Below are positions 62,540 through 64,000 of a stretch of 64,000 nt of DNA, one piece after another. Positions within the stretch are counted from its first letter, which is position 1; every line of letters begins with the position of its first letter. The stretch lies in contig CANMVS010000019.1 of NCBI GenBank assembly GCA_947501445.1, positions 56,746-120,745 on the forward strand, read 5' to 3'. A program made the position numbers and the translations under genes. Source of the DNA: an uncultured Rhizobiaceae group bacterium. Its GTDB lineage: Bacteria; Pseudomonadota; Alphaproteobacteria; Rhizobiales; Rhizobiaceae. The notes under the pieces are model-generated. The model was given only the letters and a program-made list of their open reading frames with translations. It searched no databases and was not told the origin of the DNA.

Positions 62540-62995
62540 ATGACTTACAAATTGTTCAAGATCGTATTGGCGACCTGCCTGGCAATTGGTGTTTCCGGTG
62601 TTGGGCACACATCTGACATCGGTGGCATTCAGCAAAAAAGGCCTGCGTTCCGCTTAATCTTCAATCAACCCACAGCCCCTCCCGGCATGGTACCCATGAT
62701 TGTCTATGTGCCTGCCCAGCAGATGCAAGCACCAATCCCACCGCATACACATGCACCACAGGCCGCGCAGACGATTGATGCTACACACTGCTCAATCAAT
62801 GACGTGGCTGTGCTCACACAGAATGCACCAAGCTGTGAGAAGGCTGGTGGGAGAGTTGTGGCGGAGAGGGCGAGTTTTTTTATGACGCTTGCGGACCCAA
62901 ACACATGCATGATTGCAATCCCTTTGGGGGAGGATGATATTGCTGATCTAATTTCAACGCTCCACAGCTTTCGAAATCCGTTCCATTGTCTTTGA
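62540..62995 (+). CDS. small secreted Cys-containing protein, paralogue B
   Basis: A 151-residue paralogue of the preceding protein: the same signal peptide type, P-P-G-M-V-P-M-I-V-Y-V-P-A-Q-Q-M and T-H-C-S-I-N-D-V-A-V-L-T. After V-V-A-E-R-A-S-F the two sequences stop matching, and this one runs on for 37 residues across DNA that encodes the coiled-coil protein on the other strand. That suggests a frameshift near 62878, in the T run, and that the tail is not native. Confidence 0.7.
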   Translation: MTYKLFKIVLATCLAIGVSGVGHTSDIGGIQQKRPAFRLIFNQPTAPPGMVPMIVYVPAQQMQAPIPPHTHAPQAAQTIDATHCSINDVAVLTQNAPSCEKAGGRVVAERASFFMTLADPNTCMIAIPLGEDDIADLISTLHSFRNPFHCL

Positions 62996-63160
62996 GTGCT
63001 CCTTTTGATGCACTTCAATTCCGGCCAGGCGCTCGCGTATATCGCCTACCCGGTTTTCAATACGGTCAACCCGATCCTCAATATCATTGATGATCATCGG
63101 CATTGGCTCGATGGTCAACACTGCGGCAAGTACAATCACCCCCTCACGGTTCACTGTCAT
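62954..63160 (-). CDS. small coiled-coil protein
   Basis: A 68-residue protein with a hydrophobic first third (V-I-V-L-A-A-V-L-T-I) and a heptad-patterned helix (I-E-D-R-V-D-R-I-E-N-R-V, then R-E-R-L-A-G-I-E). It resembles small phage-type coiled-coil proteins anchored in the membrane. ATG 63160 is chosen; a GTG at 63166 is possible. Its 3' end overlaps the tail of paralogue B. Confidence 0.6.
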   Translation of the reverse strand: MTVNREGVIVLAAVLTIEPMPMIINDIEDRVDRIENRVGDIRERLAGIEVHQKEHSKTMERISKAVER

Positions 63161-63191
63161 CACCACGTTTTTATCTGTGATGGTTGGATAT

Positions 63192-63215
63192 AAAAAAGGC
63201 CCCCGTCAGGGAGCC
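63192..63215 (-). terminator. intrinsic terminator
   Basis: On the minus strand GGCTCCC, TGAC, GGGGGCC is followed by six T. It lies about 40 bases after the stop of the candidate RiPP precursor gene, which therefore forms a single-gene unit. Confidence 0.8.
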
Positions 63216-63252
63216 TCGCATTCATCGATAATGATATTCCTCGGCGCGTGAA

Positions 63253-63372
63253 TTAATCCACCGGAGGTATTGTTTGAACAAAGCCTGATATAACTACTAT
63301 AGGCGGCTCCACGGCAGTTATCTTTCGAAGGTTCCCGCGCTTGGTTACAACTGGTTTTTCATATGTCTTCAT
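63253..63372 (-). CDS. candidate RiPP precursor peptide (39 residues)
   Basis: ATG 63372 has GGGGGAC 4 bases upstream. The leader reads M-K-T-Y-E-K-P-V-V-T-K-R-G and then N-L-R-K-I-T-A. Tyr4, Pro7, Val9, Gly13 and Thr19 match, with exact spacing, the Y-x-x-P-x-hydrophobic-x-x-x-G-x-x-x-x-x-T leader known from lasso-peptide and related precursors, where it is bound by an RRE protein. The rest, V-E-P-P-I-V-V-I-S-G and so on, lacks the Asp/Glu at core position 7-9 needed for a lasso ring. So it is RiPP-like by leader only, of a non-lasso or unknown class. No maturation gene is in the window. Confidence 0.65.
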   Translation of the reverse strand: MKTYEKPVVTKRGNLRKITAVEPPIVVISGFVQTIPPVD

Positions 63373-63698
63373 AATGTCCCCCAACAATTTACAGCATTAC
63401 TATAATTCATGCATTTATAAAGGTCAATTTCAGCAATTTCAATAAAACAAGACCTTACTTCTGGTCCTCGACCGCCATCCATACAGTATCAAGTTGTGCC
63501 GGCGTCTTCCCTACTGCAGTGACCAGAGACACAAGCAACGGATGATCACTGTGATGATGTCGAGCGCCGGAAGCTGAGCTTGTTCTTTATCCGCTCGTTT
63601 TCATCAGCTTCATCTGCATCAAGCGCAGTGTCTACCCTAGCCTCAACCCGATCTGTTCAAACAATGTGAACAACTGAATGGGTATGCGTGGATAATTA
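63373..63698. other. region with degenerate coding traces
   Basis: The minus strand at about 63460-63660 has two frames that each read like protein (A-L-D-A-D-E-A-D-E-N-E-R-I-K and L-L-V-S-L-V-T-A-V-G-K-T-P-A) but are joined only by a frameshift and lack starts. I read this as a decayed gene. The promoter of the RiPP-like gene should lie at 63375-63450. Confidence 0.45.
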
Positions 63699-63914
63699 TT
63701 GGGTTTGGCGACTAGCGGCTGTAGCTCCGGTGCCACGATTGAAGAAATTTGTTTCGCTTCAGGGCACAGCATTAAGTCAGCAAAAGCGATCTTGGAGGCA
63801 CACTATTTGACGACCGATTCCACTGCTTCTGACGCTGTCATCCTCAATGATGCAATGGAATGGAAGGTGAACAGAACCACAAACCAGCCTACAAACTGCT
63901 CGTTTCAGTCTTAA
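63699..63914 (+). pseudogene. tyrosine recombinase (integrase) C-terminal remnant
   Basis: The frame encodes L-A-T-S-G-C-S, then I-E-E-I-C-F-A-S-G-H-S-I-K-S-A-K-A-I-L-E-A-H-Y-L. This matches the end of rhizobial phage-type integrases: I-x-x-I-T-G-H-S box with the catalytic His, and the Tyr nucleophile in A-H-Y-L. The rest of the catalytic domain, including the first Arg box, is absent upstream. Confidence 0.75.
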
Positions 63915-64000
63915 GCACACGCTTTCTAGACCCTATGTCCCGCGCGGCTGGCGCCAGTTATGAATTGGCGTCTGCCTTGTCATGTAAGATCGGGATGGCA

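Noticed and set aside
63253..63372. Calling the 39-residue peptide a lasso peptide
   Set aside because: The core has no Asp or Glu at position 7, 8 or 9 and begins with Val, and no lasso maturation genes are in view.
1..64000. CRISPR array or rRNA operon
   Set aside because: I saw no regularly spaced direct repeats and no rRNA sequence anywhere in the window.

Overview
The window reads as an alphaproteobacterial chromosome of moderate GC, most likely Hyphomicrobiales (Rhizobiales). The evidence is a 391-residue EF-Tu of the rhizobial kind, tRNA genes with encoded CCA, and an rlmB / tRNA-Tyr / tRNA-Gly / tuf / tRNA-Trp set known from that order. The assignment is inferred from protein and gene-order resemblance only; nothing could be searched.

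Layout. (1) 0.9-2.4 kb, minus strand: tRNA-Trp and tuf, with a second relic tuf 3' end and a second terminator. (2) 2.8-3.5 kb: a Tat-signal beta-carbonic anhydrase. (3) 3.7-35.1 kb, minus strand: one nearly gapless operon-like run of 18 genes encoding an extracellular contractile injection system (eCIS): sheath, tube, Zn-ribbon protein, cap (DUF4255), AAA+ ATPase, an eCIS-core/OmpA fusion, a 2,129-residue protein with two eCIS-core (DUF4157) domains and a possible C-terminal nuclease motif, tube adaptors, hub, spike, PAAR-like tip, gp25, two gpJ-like wedge proteins, a gpI-like protein, and a DUF6519/beta-helix candidate fibre. (4) 35.6-38 kb: a secreted protein, tRNA-Gly, tRNA-Tyr and divergent rlmB. 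The eCIS therefore lies inside what is normally a compact translation locus. Two complementary halves of a dispersed two-hairpin repeat sit on its two sides (2.66 kb and 35.55 kb), suggesting insertion into, or recombination across, that repeat.

(5) 38-46 kb: a 3-hydroxybutyrate dehydrogenase, an acyl-CoA synthetase, a second SDR, then a gamma-butyrobetaine-hydroxylase-like dioxygenase and a carnitine/choline acyltransferase, which together could make acylcarnitines. (6) 46-53 kb: a decayed, repeat-rich stretch with an IS3-type transposase remnant, a relic of a second dioxygenase gene, three DUF2306-like membrane proteins, and an M23 peptidase/alpha-beta-hydrolase fusion. The dioxygenase-membrane protein pair was duplicated and the two copies decayed in complementary ways. 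(7) 53.9-59.9 kb: a catabolic operon (sugar-phosphate-isomerase-like TIM barrel, beta-hydroxyacid dehydrogenase, TRAP DctM/DctQ/DctP) with a divergent LacI regulator and repeated operator-like words. (8) 60-64 kb: a SABATH-type methyltransferase, two paralogous small secreted proteins, a coiled-coil miniprotein, a 39-residue candidate RiPP precursor with its own terminator, and a tyrosine-recombinase remnant.

How they work together: the eCIS genes assemble a phage-tail-like particle, with the ATPase and eCIS-core proteins handling assembly, anchoring or cargo. The carnitine and TRAP clusters are separate metabolic units. The 46-54 kb and 62-64 kb stretches look like repeatedly rearranged accessory DNA.
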